Below, in pieces: positions 22,400 to 33,385 of a DNA stretch of 64,000 nucleotides. Under the pieces are notes generated by a model. That model saw nothing but the letters and a program-made list of their open reading frames with translations, searched no databases and had not been told where the DNA came from. Origin of the DNA: Penium margaritaceum (lineage: Eukaryota; Streptophyta; Zygnematophyceae; Desmidiales; Peniaceae); contig SZWC01001553.1 of NCBI GenBank assembly GCA_023375785.1, positions 171,535-235,534 of the forward strand. Direction: 5' to 3'. Numbering within the stretch: the first letter of the stretch is position 1; each line of letters starts with the position of its first letter. The translations under genes and the position numbers were made by a program.

Positions 22400-24600
22400 A
22401 ACGTGCCTTGTACATTCTCAGACCCTGAATTCTTAGTGAGGATTCTTGAATTTGTTAGTGACATCGTGACTTCACATGTTGCCATCGTTGATCGACTTGG
22501 ACCATGATCATGTATCATTCGTTTTTGAACTGGTGGACATGCACGCTCAATAGCTTTAACACTTCGTATGTTAACCGTGACTAAAAAGGCTGCCATTGCT
22601 AGAGATAATCAACAATCATTTGTTCCAAAAAGCTGACTCAACGTTGGAAGATCTATGGAATTCGTGGGCACAAGAAGCAGTGCTCACAGGAGTATTCAAC
22701 TACTCATAGAAAACCAAATCTGTCCAGCCTTCCTTGAGCTGTGTGATCTTGTATACTCAAATGCACTGACAATTTGGACGTGGTTGACGATTTTCAAGAG
22801 GTATGTCACAGCTCATGGGGTCAACATGCACAAGGAAAAGATTGATCTTTTGACCTCCTTTAATATAGGCATATGTTTAAGTTAATGGTTCCATATTGTA
22901 AACATCAAATGGCAGGAGGAGACCAACAGAGAATGTTCAATGATCCATGAGGACAGTCTTGAATCATTAAATTCACACGTACTACCTCTCAAGTAGATGA
23001 ATCCAACTTGGCAAGACTCGTTGACTCCACGTGAAGACAGGACTGAGTTTACATGTATTGTCATTGGAGTTTTGGAAAGTTAAGCAAGAATTATGATAAC
23101 ATGGTCAAGCCTACAAATTTTCTTTTTCTTGAACTCAAGCGTGGCAAATGATTTTTTGCAAAATCATCAGTTGCAGCAACATCGTGGACAACAAAATACA
23201 TTTTTACTACAGTGATGGCCTCATAGGTAATTTCTAGTGAGCTGTCACAATCTCATTCAAGACGAACTTTTACAAATGATTGCATTAGTTAAGAGAATTG
23301 AAAACAAAGAAAATTTTTGGATTTGGGAACTTAATGGTTGGCGACCTAAAAACCACACTTCTTGCTACGGTGGCCGAAGTTTCCGCTTTTCCAAGACCTC
23401 GAATTCGGTGGAAGTTTACATCGTGCAACGTCAAGATGAACAACTGTGTTGGACTTGTGGAAAGGCTAGGAATACTTCAAAAGATTTGACATGTCAAAAA
23501 TGGCAGAGCTAAAAAAAACAATCAGAGGAGCCAAGAACTGATAGAGTGCAAAAGTAGACGAGAGAGCTTTTCTTCAGAAAGATCCATGCCGCTTGATAGC
23601 CCATGTGAACGGCTCACAATGCTTGTGTTGAGGATAACTGAGAATGCAATGTTTGACAAGATGTACAAGGATAACCAACCGATGATACTTATTGAGGATG
23701 TAACTAATTCTTTGTGGAAGTCATAGTATAGTATGTGCGTCATGGGACAGAGGAGCTCCGTAATCCCATGCTAGTATCTATTTTTATTTTAAGACCGAGA
23801 CATGGGTATTGTACGCAAAACAAATGTGGACAAGTGACAAACTATGTGAAGTTTTAAGCAGATTCACCAAAAGCAAAGAAAGCTTTGCAATGTGGTGATC
23901 TAGTGGGCTTGTTGAAGGAGCAATCACAAAGTCGTCCTCGGGAAGGAATTCTCCAATCACCACAATCTGATATTGTGAACATAACTAATCATCAACTGCA
24001 CAATGAGCCCAAGCATGAATCATGCGTGTAGATTTGGTAATGATAGCAAGAAAAGCAGGAAAGTATCAACTAACTCAACAGCCTTGTCAACCTCATCAGC
24101 GTTTTTATCCACGAAGTTGATTTACAGAGAAGTTATCGTTGGATCAGGCTATTAGGTGGCAACGTGGAGGAGATACATTCTAAAATCAATACGTTCACTT
24201 TGATTCCATGTTCATGCCGCTTGAACTCACCAACGCTCTGAAAACAATGATGGAGACAATAAAATTTTGAACATGTCTAGTTTTGGTGAATTTTTTTGGT
24301 AGACATCTTCTCATTGTTCATTCTTCCATTATGGAAGGGCTCCAGGTTTTGTATACAAAAGTTTTGAGGGACAAGCTCCAAATATTTATTTCATTATAAT
24401 GTGAAGTGACCTTCAGATTTCCACAAAGGAGGTTGCGACCCTCCACGCTCTGGCTGACCGGTCCTTGGTCAACTCATCAAACGGATTGTCCCTTTATGAG
24501 GAAGGCACTTCAGCGTGCAGGTGCCTCCCAGAATTCTAGATTTATGTTGAAAATTTAAGAGAACCAACAACATCCAGGTGACTCTTATATTCATGTCAAT
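22400..24600 (+). pseudogene. Gypsy relic J: gag and RT fragments
   Basis: Very decayed. At 23237-23512 the frame reads IQDELLQMIALVKRIENKEN, which aligns with the gag of E and G, and then CWTCGKARNTSKDLTC, a zinc knuckle in which His and the last Cys are displaced or lost. Near 24110-24270 the shifted codons for the RT motif ([11 protein letters not shown] ... MPFGLTNAP region) can still be followed at DNA level. Nothing else is readable. It probably belongs with the LTR remnant at 21450-21695. Confidence 0.5.
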
Positions 24601-25816
24601 TACCTTCAACCTCTCAACCTCCCCATGTAATTACAAAAATACGTACGTGGTTATGGAACTCCCTAAGTGTTCATGCAACCACGCAGGTGGTTATGCAATA
24701 ACCGTGCAATTTTGAGTGATGGATCACTTGAGGTGGTAGAGTAGGGTTGACTCATCTCTCCACAGAGTCAGTGGATGGATCTCGTTAAGTATATCTTTGA
24801 TTCAGATGTCATGTACCAGCCTAGAAAAACAAATCTGCTAGAGGCTCTTCATTGGCAACTATGTCTGAAAGCTGAAATAAATGATACATGAATCAAACAA
24901 GACCCAAACAATTAAAGTGAATATTCACACGTGGCTACGAGTAATTTGATGGATATGACAAATCAAATTTATAGGTTAACTTCCTAGTCCTAATATGCAT
25001 TAGTTATGGTAATTCAAACATATTGTCATTGTAACACCAAGCAAAGAAGCACAAAGCGTCTCAGAGGCAAGGCACAATTCAACAAAAACTCAAAATGAAT
25101 AGTTTTGTGTGTATTGTGCCCTTTGAGATTTTCTATGTGTTTTACAGGTGGAGCCCATGTAAAACATAAATCCTTGTAGTTTAATAGGGGATTTTTGCTT
25201 AAAAAACAAAAGAAAAATGGGTCATGGCTTGATGGATATGGAGACATTTCTAAAATGCCATTTGTACATTTTCATCCTTTCTGCCACCGCACTCAAACTC
25301 TTCCCCAAATCACATTAAATATTTTTGCATGGACACATGCTGGTTCACGCCATAGCAAGGCCCAACAGGTTTCCATTCAACGCATGGGAAGTGTTGGACC
25401 CCTCATGCAGACCGCACACAATCCCCCCACAAATAATCACAAAATCCTTGATAAGGGGGCTTGTGATAGTTTGCCAGAATTGATGAAGTCAGCAGTCCAA
25501 AGCAGCATGCATGTCATATCGACCTGACATAAATTTTGTGTCAAATGTTACGCTTGGACACAAACCAGGAAAATGACATTTCTTTGACCCACTAAGGACA
25601 TAATTGTCTTAACTTAAAGTTATGAGCACAATTGGGGCAGATAAGTAAAATTTCCTTATTAATATCAGGTAACGTTTATTATTTAGATAATTGTGACCGT
25701 GCTCCTTGCTTGTGAGTTTTGACTCTCTTGCCTTGTTTTGTACCTCGATTTGATATTGCATGTATGTAGTATGGATGAGCTGATGTCGCATAACCATCGG
25801 ACAATCATACACCCCG
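24600..25816. other. Unassigned AT-rich sequence
   Basis: No domain, LTR end or repeat pair recognised on either strand; the short open frames show no coding signature. It may be decayed retrotransposon sequence. GTTATGCAATAACCGTGCAA and neighbouring words near 24630-24710 repeat imperfectly. Confidence 0.4.
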
Positions 25817-28800
25817 TTATTCTGGGTTGGTAAACACAGAAGTGACCTATTGACTCTTCTCACACACAGATCGATGCAGGTCACGGGCACACATGGAGCT
25901 CTGAGACACTGCAAGAATAAATCTGTATCCTCCCCCTCCACCCCTTCTCCTGGCATAGTCATGTGTTGAAATTTTGGTGCGCCTGGGCATTTTTCACAGT
26001 TGCACATGGCACCACCAGATGATGTTTATTTTACTTCCACCATGCCTGCAAAATGAGCACGGTCTACTGGTAGCACTAGTGGCGCATCCCACTCCACCAC
26101 CTCCTCAGCCTGTACTAGTCATCCCCGTTCCATCACCATTATTCCGGTTGCCTACAACACTGTTGTACCTTAATACCCATCCCTGTATCTTGGGGGCTGG
26201 CCTCTTGGGTTCGGCGGACTTGCTTTCTGTGCTCCCCTGTCTAGACCCTACACCCTGTCGATGTGGTTCCATTTTGGTTCCCCACAGCACGAGTCATCCT
26301 CAAACATCATCACCCCTTGCCTCCCTCAGGACGAGTGCCATTTTGACGCCGTTCTGTCCCACCTCGTCCATCAGCATCATCATCATGACCAGGGAGGTGA
26401 GAGTGTTTGAGGTTGTCATGGGTCACTAGCGTGCGAGTTCAAGGATCCTTCATGGATTTCTTCCGGGGGTGTTCAAGGCTGCTTGCTCTTGGATGTTCTG
26501 TGGATTCAGGATTGGAATTATGCCAGTTTGCCTCGCCGTCTTGCTGCCTGTGGTCAACAGTTACCTCCCCGCTCTGCAACTTTTGCTTTGAGTCGTGTCC
26601 GCCCTTTATTTTGTCTTGGTTGGCTTATGGACACTTGGATCTAGTGCCACCCACCACATGAAATCTTGCCGTGCATTGTACATTCCCTTGGTCCTATTGG
26701 CTCTGTGTGCTTTACGCGAACGGATTTCTATCAATTTTTTCTTCTTCTTAAGGGTGTTTATATTGTCTCCTTTATTAGTCCCATTGAGGAGTTGTTTCGT
26801 CCTGTCATGCTTTATGTGCCTACCCTTGGGATTAGCCTGCTCTCTATTATGACGCTTGATGACCAGGCATGGACTTTCCCTCCAACCATGGCATCCCCTT
26901 TGTATCGCACCGCACCACTAGCCATGTCCTTCTCTGAGGCACCTTTTTGCTCAAGTGTGCCACTATCGCCCTTCTTTATGTTACAGTCTCTATCCCTTCC
27001 ATGCATGGACAGATTCTTCGCTGTCATTTTTGTCATGTTCACACCGTTGTGACTGACCACTTGCTGTGCACATAGCCTGTGACTGGTGTGGATGCCTCGA
27101 TGTTTCCTGCTCCGTGTTCTACTTATTTTCTCGACTATGGTAAGGGGAGAATTCATTGTCACCCTTCTCCACCTCCAACCCTCGTACCTCTCATCCTTTC
27201 AAACTTTGGCATGCATACATCATGGGTTCCTTGGCTCATGACATCCTAGACCGACTTGGTAGGTATGTCCTCTTCCTCACTGATGACTCCTCCTCTATGC
27301 GGTGGGTATTTGCGCTCCGCAAAAATGAATATTTCTATGTTCTTGATTCCAGGCTACCCAGGGCCGAGCTTGCTTGTGGTCGCCGTCTCCGCAACTTTCA
27401 CTGTGACCATGGTGGCGAGTTCATGAGACCAATAGCTTGGTTCCGTTCTTCTCATGGTGTGTTTCCCCAGCCATCCACTCCTTACACACCCCAGTCCGCA
27501 TCCGCTACTTACCCAGGGCCGAACAGAGCGTTTGAGTGCTTGAATTACCCATTTGATGATGGTGTCCGTACCCTTTTCTTGTTTGGGATTCCTCCCCTCC
27601 TCCCTTTTGAGGTCATGTCCTACATGACGAAGGTGTGGAACTGTGTCCCTCATTGTCCGCTTGCTTGCCATGTCACTCCCTTTGAACACTGGTTTGGCCG
27701 CCAGGCTGATCTGCGTCTTGCTGGGGTCTGGGACTTTGTTGCCGCCATTTGGCTGCCTACTAATCTCCACGATGGAAAACTCATCTCCCACGCCCTTCTC
27801 TGCACATGTCACTCATGTGCCTCACTGCCCGCTCCTTCATCTCTTTCTTGTCAAAGGTATGGCGTTTCTGGGATGTTTATCGGTCTCGCATCATTAGATC
27901 TCGTGATGCTTTGCTCTTTGGGGGCATATTTCAGCATGCTCTGTTCCCCATGGATATTTCCTCTTCTCTTTCCACACATTGTCGACCTGGAGAGGATGGA
28001 TTTATTTCAACCTCCGATATTGGAGACCCCGTGTCTGATCCCGCCTTCCCTCCTTTCCCCGCTCCACCAACGACCCCCTCCTCTGACATTCTTTCGTCTG
28101 AGTCTCAAAGTGTTATTTCTGCATGCAATCCTTTCATCCCCTCCCTGTCACATTCGTCGACAAAGTCTCCCCGGTCATCTCCTATCACCATACTCCGAGA
28201 ACTGTATCTATCCCTTCGGAGTCATTTCCCGATGCCGTCATCCCCCCCCGCCCCAGTTATCTGTCACTATTGTAGCACAACCACCTGTATCCCAGACCAC
28301 TCCACCTGTTAATGGTCCGGAGTTTCCTCGTGAGGCAAAGAGCACAGCCTCAGCTATTTCTCCAGAGCTATTTCTACGTGTGTGGAGACTGTGCTCTTTT
28401 CCTCCACAGTCGAGCTCCCAACCGTCACACGGGTACTCGATCTAGTACGTCATCCTCCACTGAAGAGCCCTCTGTCTGACCCATTGGTCTTGACACACTT
28501 GGACTTGTAATGAGCGTGGTTCATCCCAAGTTTGTAATATGGTACATCCTTGTTGCACATGAATATTACGGAGAGGTGGTTTTCATCACAGTATAGTCGA
28601 TGTGACATTCTTTCTTCACGCTCTGTATGAGCCCTTTGTGGCAATTCTTCTGTATGTCAACAACATTCTCATCACCTTACCTAGCACCACCAATGTCTGG
28701 TTAATCAAGACGCTCCTATTTTCCACATACAAGATGAAGGACCTGGGCCCAGCTTGGGTTTTTCTGGGCTTGGAGCTGGAGCGCAATCGCTAGCATCGCA

Positions 28801-29770
28801 TGCTTCATGTGCACCATGCTTTTTTACGCTCATATCCTTGGAGATCGCATTGCATCTCTGCTGGCCAGGGTACCCACTCTGTTGACGCCAGTAACAATAA
28901 TAGGTCAGCCCATGCTAAAGTCCTTTGATCCATCGGCACTGGGGGAGACGATTGATGTCACGAATAACCTTAGTGTAATTAGCTCCCTCATGTATCTTGC
29001 CACCACGGTGTAAGCAGATGTGGCCTTCTTGGTCAACTTATCATCTCATTTCTCATTGTAGCCTCAAGAGTGGCACGTTGAGGCTACCTTGCGTGTCATC
29101 CACAATGCATTTTCTACAACACGTGTCGGAATGTGCTATCATGCGCAACCCTCTGTTGTTGTTTAAAGATACATCAACAACGACAAGACACATGACACTC
29201 ATGTGCGTAACTCAATAGGATACATCTTTCTTGTTGGAAGGACGACCATCTCGTGGAAGAGTGGGAAAATTGAGTGTGTGGTACGCAGCTCAAGCGAGGC
29301 CAAGTGTATTGAAATTAATACAAATAGGTATAAGGTCGTGTACCTTTATCATTTGTTGTAAAACTTGTGTGTATTCTTCAGTTCCATCACTCTGCGGTGC
29401 GATAGCCAAAGCACAAAGGTAATTATTGAGCATGATGGCATACACTATTCACGCACAAAGCACATTAACATTGAGCATCAACTTGTGCACGAGCACATTA
29501 TTGTAGGAGAAGTTCAAGTCATATGGGGTGACACACGTCAGCAGCGTCCAGAAATTTTCACCAAAGCACTCAGCGACGGCGTGTTTAAGGCAGTTGTGCA
29601 TGCTGTTGGTTTGTAACGTGCTCATGATTTGTCTGATTGATGTCTTGCAAACACTTCTTGTGATGTCTCTGTAACTCTTTCTTGCATACTTATCCCTGTG
29701 TGGCGTGTGTGTTGTACTTTGTACTGCTCACTTGTGCACATGGGCAACCTGTCTATAGGTAATGGGGGAG
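25817..29770 (+). pseudogene. Copia element K: 5' LTR trace, protease, integrase, RT and RNase H relic
   Basis: The start is inferred from about 25817-25925, which resembles the 3' LTR start of K at about 29771-29870 (shared CACACATGGAGCTCT). Protease: GSSATHHMKSC near 26640 with the Asp gone, then LYVPTLGISLLSIMTLDDQ (near 26810), aligning with LYVPDLEVSLLSMTTLDYQ in B. Integrase: FLTDDSSSMRWVF and CDHGGEF in the long frame 27156-28445; the Glu region is scrambled (QSASATYPGPNRAF). RT box is YVNN at 28653-28664, both catalytic Asp changed to Asn. RNase H C-terminus: EHDGIHYSRTKHINIEHQLV (about 29430-29490). The polypurine tract is at 29762-29770. One of the oldest copia copies here. Confidence 0.8.
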
Positions 29771-30285
29771 TATTGTTGTTGGTAGGTTAATATGTGGGTG
29801 ACCAATTTAAACTTTTCACACACACATCTGTGCAGGTGACTAACACACATGGAGCTCTTGGTCACGGTAGTAATGGACACATGAGGATTGGTTGGTCGAG
29901 GCGTCCTGTTTGGAGTGTGAGGGATGCACATACAACATATACTATATCTAGCATTGGAAACGTTTGAGAGCTCATGAGCTTTAGTTTCAGAACATGTATA
30001 AAACTGTACAGTAGCGTGCATTGAATGTAAATGAGGCGAAATGCACCTGCATATGCTCGTGGTCGATGTGCACATCTATTTATTAGTTTTGCATGTGCGA
30101 GTTGCTCTGTGTGTGTAGCACAGTTCATAATCCTATGTGGAACACACATGTAAGTTTTTGCGACATGTAAAAACATTGGTCGCCGGCGTGCTACTGGTGG
30201 GATGAGTTTGATCCCAGTGGTGGATGACAAATCCCATTTGAGCCACTTCGGTGGGTGGTTTGGTCGACTAGGTTTGAGAATCCAT

Positions 30286-30358
<73 letters not shown>

Positions 30359-30540
30359 CTATCTCTCTCTCTTCCCCCCCTATCCCCCCCCTCTCTCTCT
30401 TACTCTTGTTTGTTTTTCATTCTAAAAAATGCTGAGTGTTTCTCACTCCAATCCATCGTGTGTGCGCTCACCCATGATCTTGTGTGTTTATGAGTCACTC
30501 TACGCACACATAGGCCTGGTTCTAATACATACACACCCTT
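29771..30540 (+). repeat. Copia K 3' LTR and downstream sequence
   Basis: Follows AATGGGGGAG and begins TATTGTTGTTGG, similar to the LTR starts of A and L. The right border is not defined because there is no complete 5' LTR to compare and no target duplication was found. A (TC)n microsatellite lies inside or just after it. Confidence 0.5.
30286..30400. repeat. (TC)n microsatellite
   Basis: An almost pure CT/TC run of about 70 bases from 30286, then interrupted CT and C-rich runs to about 30400. The serine/leucine-only open frames across it are artefacts. Confidence 0.95.
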
Positions 30541-31868
30541 ACACACAATCAAGGAGTTTGTAATAATGTCAAGGAGTCAAGATAGGTTTCCATGCAAGCA
30601 TGAAATGTTAGAGGAAAGACTTTCTAGCTATCCCTTTTGTCTACATATCCTACTGCACATTGAAGTCGACAAGGGATTGTTTATGAATTTAAGAATCCTT
30701 AATTTTGACCAGGGTTCAATTGTATATGTGTTCCGTTCAATTCATCGAGCAGCTTTGGCATGGTTCATTGAATTCGATGAGGGTCTAGTTCATTTTCCTC
30801 GTGTCCGTCAACTTTGATGTTGTTCAGCCGTTATCGAGTGCGCGCGCACGCATCTCCTGGGGGAAAAAAAAAAGGCGTGCATGGGTTACGAAGTACGACA
30901 AGCATAGATGATAAACATAAAGGAAAATAATTTGAGAATAAATAATAACAAAAACATTTGTTAAATTAAAATACTATTTTACTTCATTCTCAATCTCATT
31001 CTCTACTAAGGAGAACGGTTTTGGTTGTCTTTAGTTCTCAACAAGGAAGATAAATTAGGTTATAAAATTTTCCAATGAAAGAGATTGATTAAAAAATTAT
31101 TCTAGACATAGCATAATCACAATTTATGTGCAGTCACGTGTTGCTTGAATCTTGTCCTCGGGGTCAAAATGGTTCTTGTAAAAGTGATTCTTGTCTGTAT
31201 TGATTTTGTCTTCGAGAGCCTTTTTGGACTTCATTCTCGCAGAGTCCATCGTCGCGTTGAAAAGAGCGAAAGGTTGAGAATGACCTTAACCTCGATCGAC
31301 GGTCCTGCTCGATCCACATGAAGGTGGATCGAGGAGGGCCCTCCACGCTGCTTGTTTTCTACCCGTGTCGGGGCCATCAGCATGGGTCTCATGCGTTTCG
31401 ACAAGCACTACAAATGGACTGCCGTCATTTCTAGCTCCTCGCACATCCGCTAAGTGGGATGTGCCCTTGCATGTTAGGGCCTATTCTGTGTAATTGATTT
31501 GGATGTGTGTAAATCGCACCTTGTCCACTGAAGGGGTGAGTCTCGCATTTTGGTCGAGTTCCCAGAGGTGTACAAAGTGGTACGGGAAATAGGGGAGAGA
31601 GAATTTTTAATAGAGGATGTCGAATGGAAAACAATAGGGATACTTTGTAGCCCAAGAAATCGGCACAACGGTCATGAGCGCGTTGGCGAAGGTGGCCATA
31701 GGTGCTCATGCAATACCCTTGCGCAAGGTGTTCAGCTGCCCTTGCCCTAGGCCGTGGAATTTTCAGAAATACACGACGGCCATGGACAATAGGAGCTCCA
31801 CACGTCAGTCACAAAATCACGACAACTCTCTCCTTCCCTCAGCCACCATGGACTGTTTTCTTTAGATG
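30541..31868. other. Unassigned sequence between K and the DDE locus
   Basis: No recognisable domain. Words such as TTCAATTCATCGA and TTGAATTCGATGA at 30730-30780 resemble the AATTCGACGA motifs of MITE-1, so a decayed relative may be here. The short frames at 31164-31346 (-), 31431-31709 (-) and 31550-31750 (+) are unrecognised and unsupported. Confidence 0.4.
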
Positions 31869-32110
31869 ATGTCTACCAACGAGAGGACTCAGCGTGCACG
31901 AGGCCACTTGTCAGGGTCCTCCTCCACGCCCCGTGCCAATGAGACGTCCTGTTGGACATCCGCGAAAGACAACAAAGCTGACTGTGGACAACACAGAGGC
32001 CCTGCACATGCATGACGTACGTGGAGTCATGTACGTGGAGTCAGTGCTGTCTCTACCGGCTACTCCCGTTGAAAAGGACAAGGCGTGCAACTCCATGTTG
32101 ACCCCTTGCC
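31869..32110 (+). other. Coding-looking fragment left of element F, possibly DDE locus H
   Basis: An ATG pair at 31869 and an open frame from 31894 (including PMRRPVGHPRKTTKLTVD, an AT-hook-like RPxGxPRK core) run without stop into a C homopolymer and the N gap. No family was recognised. Position suggests it could be the 5' part of the transposase gene continued at 38798, but the frame does not join cleanly and the gap hides the junction. Confidence 0.3.
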
Positions 32111-32123
32111 CCCCCCCCCCCCC

Positions 32124-32361
32124 NNNNNNNNNNNNNNNNNNNNNNNNNNNNNNNNNNNNNNNNNNNNNNNNNNNNNNNNNNNNNNNNNNNNNNNNNNNNN
32201 NNNNNNNNNNNNNNNNNNNNNNNNNNNNNNNNNNNNNNNNNNNNNNNNNNNNNNNNNNNNNNNNNNNNNNNNNNNNNNNNNNNNNNNNNNNNNNNNNNNN
32301 NNNNNNNNNNNNNNNNNNNNNNNNNNNNNNNNNNNNNNNNNNNNNNNNNNNNNNNNNNNNN
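32124..32361. other. Assembly gap (238 N)
   Basis: The N run follows a C homopolymer (about 32107-32123) and abuts the first base of the element F 5' LTR. The left flank and target duplication of F are therefore not visible. Confidence 0.98.
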
Positions 32362-32928
32362 TGTTAAGTCTCTCCTGTATATATTTTCTCCTCTTGTGTG
32401 GCCATGAGTGTGCAGGGCATGCTGACCCAGAGAGCGGAGGCGACGCACAGTGAGCGCACGTGTCCTCCGTGGGCTGGCGACACCTCCGTCCCGCCAGCCG
32501 CGCTCGCTTCCCTCCTGGCAGCATTGCCCAAGCCTCATCTGCCGACTAGATCATGAGCAATTATTGATTAGTTGCTTTCGTGCTCTCTACATTTGCTGTC
32601 AAGCTTAAGATACCTATTTTAGTCTAGGTCCTTGACATTGTGTTAGTTGTGATAGCTGTAGGTTAGTTCCAAACCTTGAAGTGGGCATGTGTGTCAAGTT
32701 GGGCCTCGAGTGGCATTTCGCCCTCGAGTCTGGACGTGCGCTGGCGAGCTCCGCTCGCCAGCCGCTGGGTGAGCTCGATTAGCGAGACTCACCCGTAGGG
32801 CTCATCCTTGTCGTCGTGCTAGGTGAGTGGCGACTTCCATGGCCGCCACACTAACCTGACTCTAACTTCTCCCACACTTAACCGTTTCGCACGAAACTTG
32901 TCTCATTGGAATCGCAATTGAATTCTTA
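32362..32928 (+). repeat. Copia F 5' LTR
   Basis: Same length and, by eye, same sequence as 38231-38797. TATATATTTT at about 32379 is a possible TATA-like stretch close to the start, but its role is not established. It contains a GC-rich palindrome GCTGGCGAGC / GCTCGCCAGC (about 32730-32763) and a repeat of GAGACTCACC-type words after it. Confidence 0.93.
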
Positions 32929-32940
32929 TGGTATCAGAGC
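32929..32940 (+). other. Copia F primer-binding site
   Basis: TGGTATCAGAGC directly follows the LTR end; complementary to the 3' end of initiator-Met tRNA as in plant copia elements. Confidence 0.92.
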
Positions 32941-33385
32941 CCTGATCGCAGGGCGTCGAGATCGCTAGCTGACAGCAGGTTGCAAATTGAGTGGCGGCCT
33001 CTCCCACGGCGCTGAAGGCCAGTGACGGCTCCCGCCGTCACTGCAGCAGGCCGTAGCCGTCCGCGACGCGCGCGCTAGGCGGCCAGACCCTCCCTGGGTC
33101 TGTGCACAGCAGTAGAGCCGCGCAAGTTGGTCCTAAGGGGGCGAAGCCCGCCAAGGCCGCATGTGTAGGGACCCGTCCGCCGACGGGGAGACAACCAGGC
33201 CACTCAACGTGGCACAGAGGCGCGCACGACAGTCGCAGACGCTCTAGGACCAGAAGCGACGTGACTAGGGACAGTTTGGTAGTCTTCTCCCCTTGTGTGC
33301 CCTCCTAGCCAACGGATCAAGCCGCTAGAAGGGGCCCGGCACCACCTCAAACGCTTCCACGACAGTGAACCGCCCGGCACTGAGC

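Noticed and set aside
30202-30493. Leu/Ser-repeat proteins
   Set aside because: Read-through of the (TC)n microsatellite.
32084-32088. GTGCA as left target copy of element F
   Set aside because: It matches the right flank (38798-38802), but the LTR does not follow it; intervening sequence and the N gap make this likely coincidence.
31894-32453. Open frames crossing the N gap
   Set aside because: Length is created by N codons; only the part before 32110 is real sequence.
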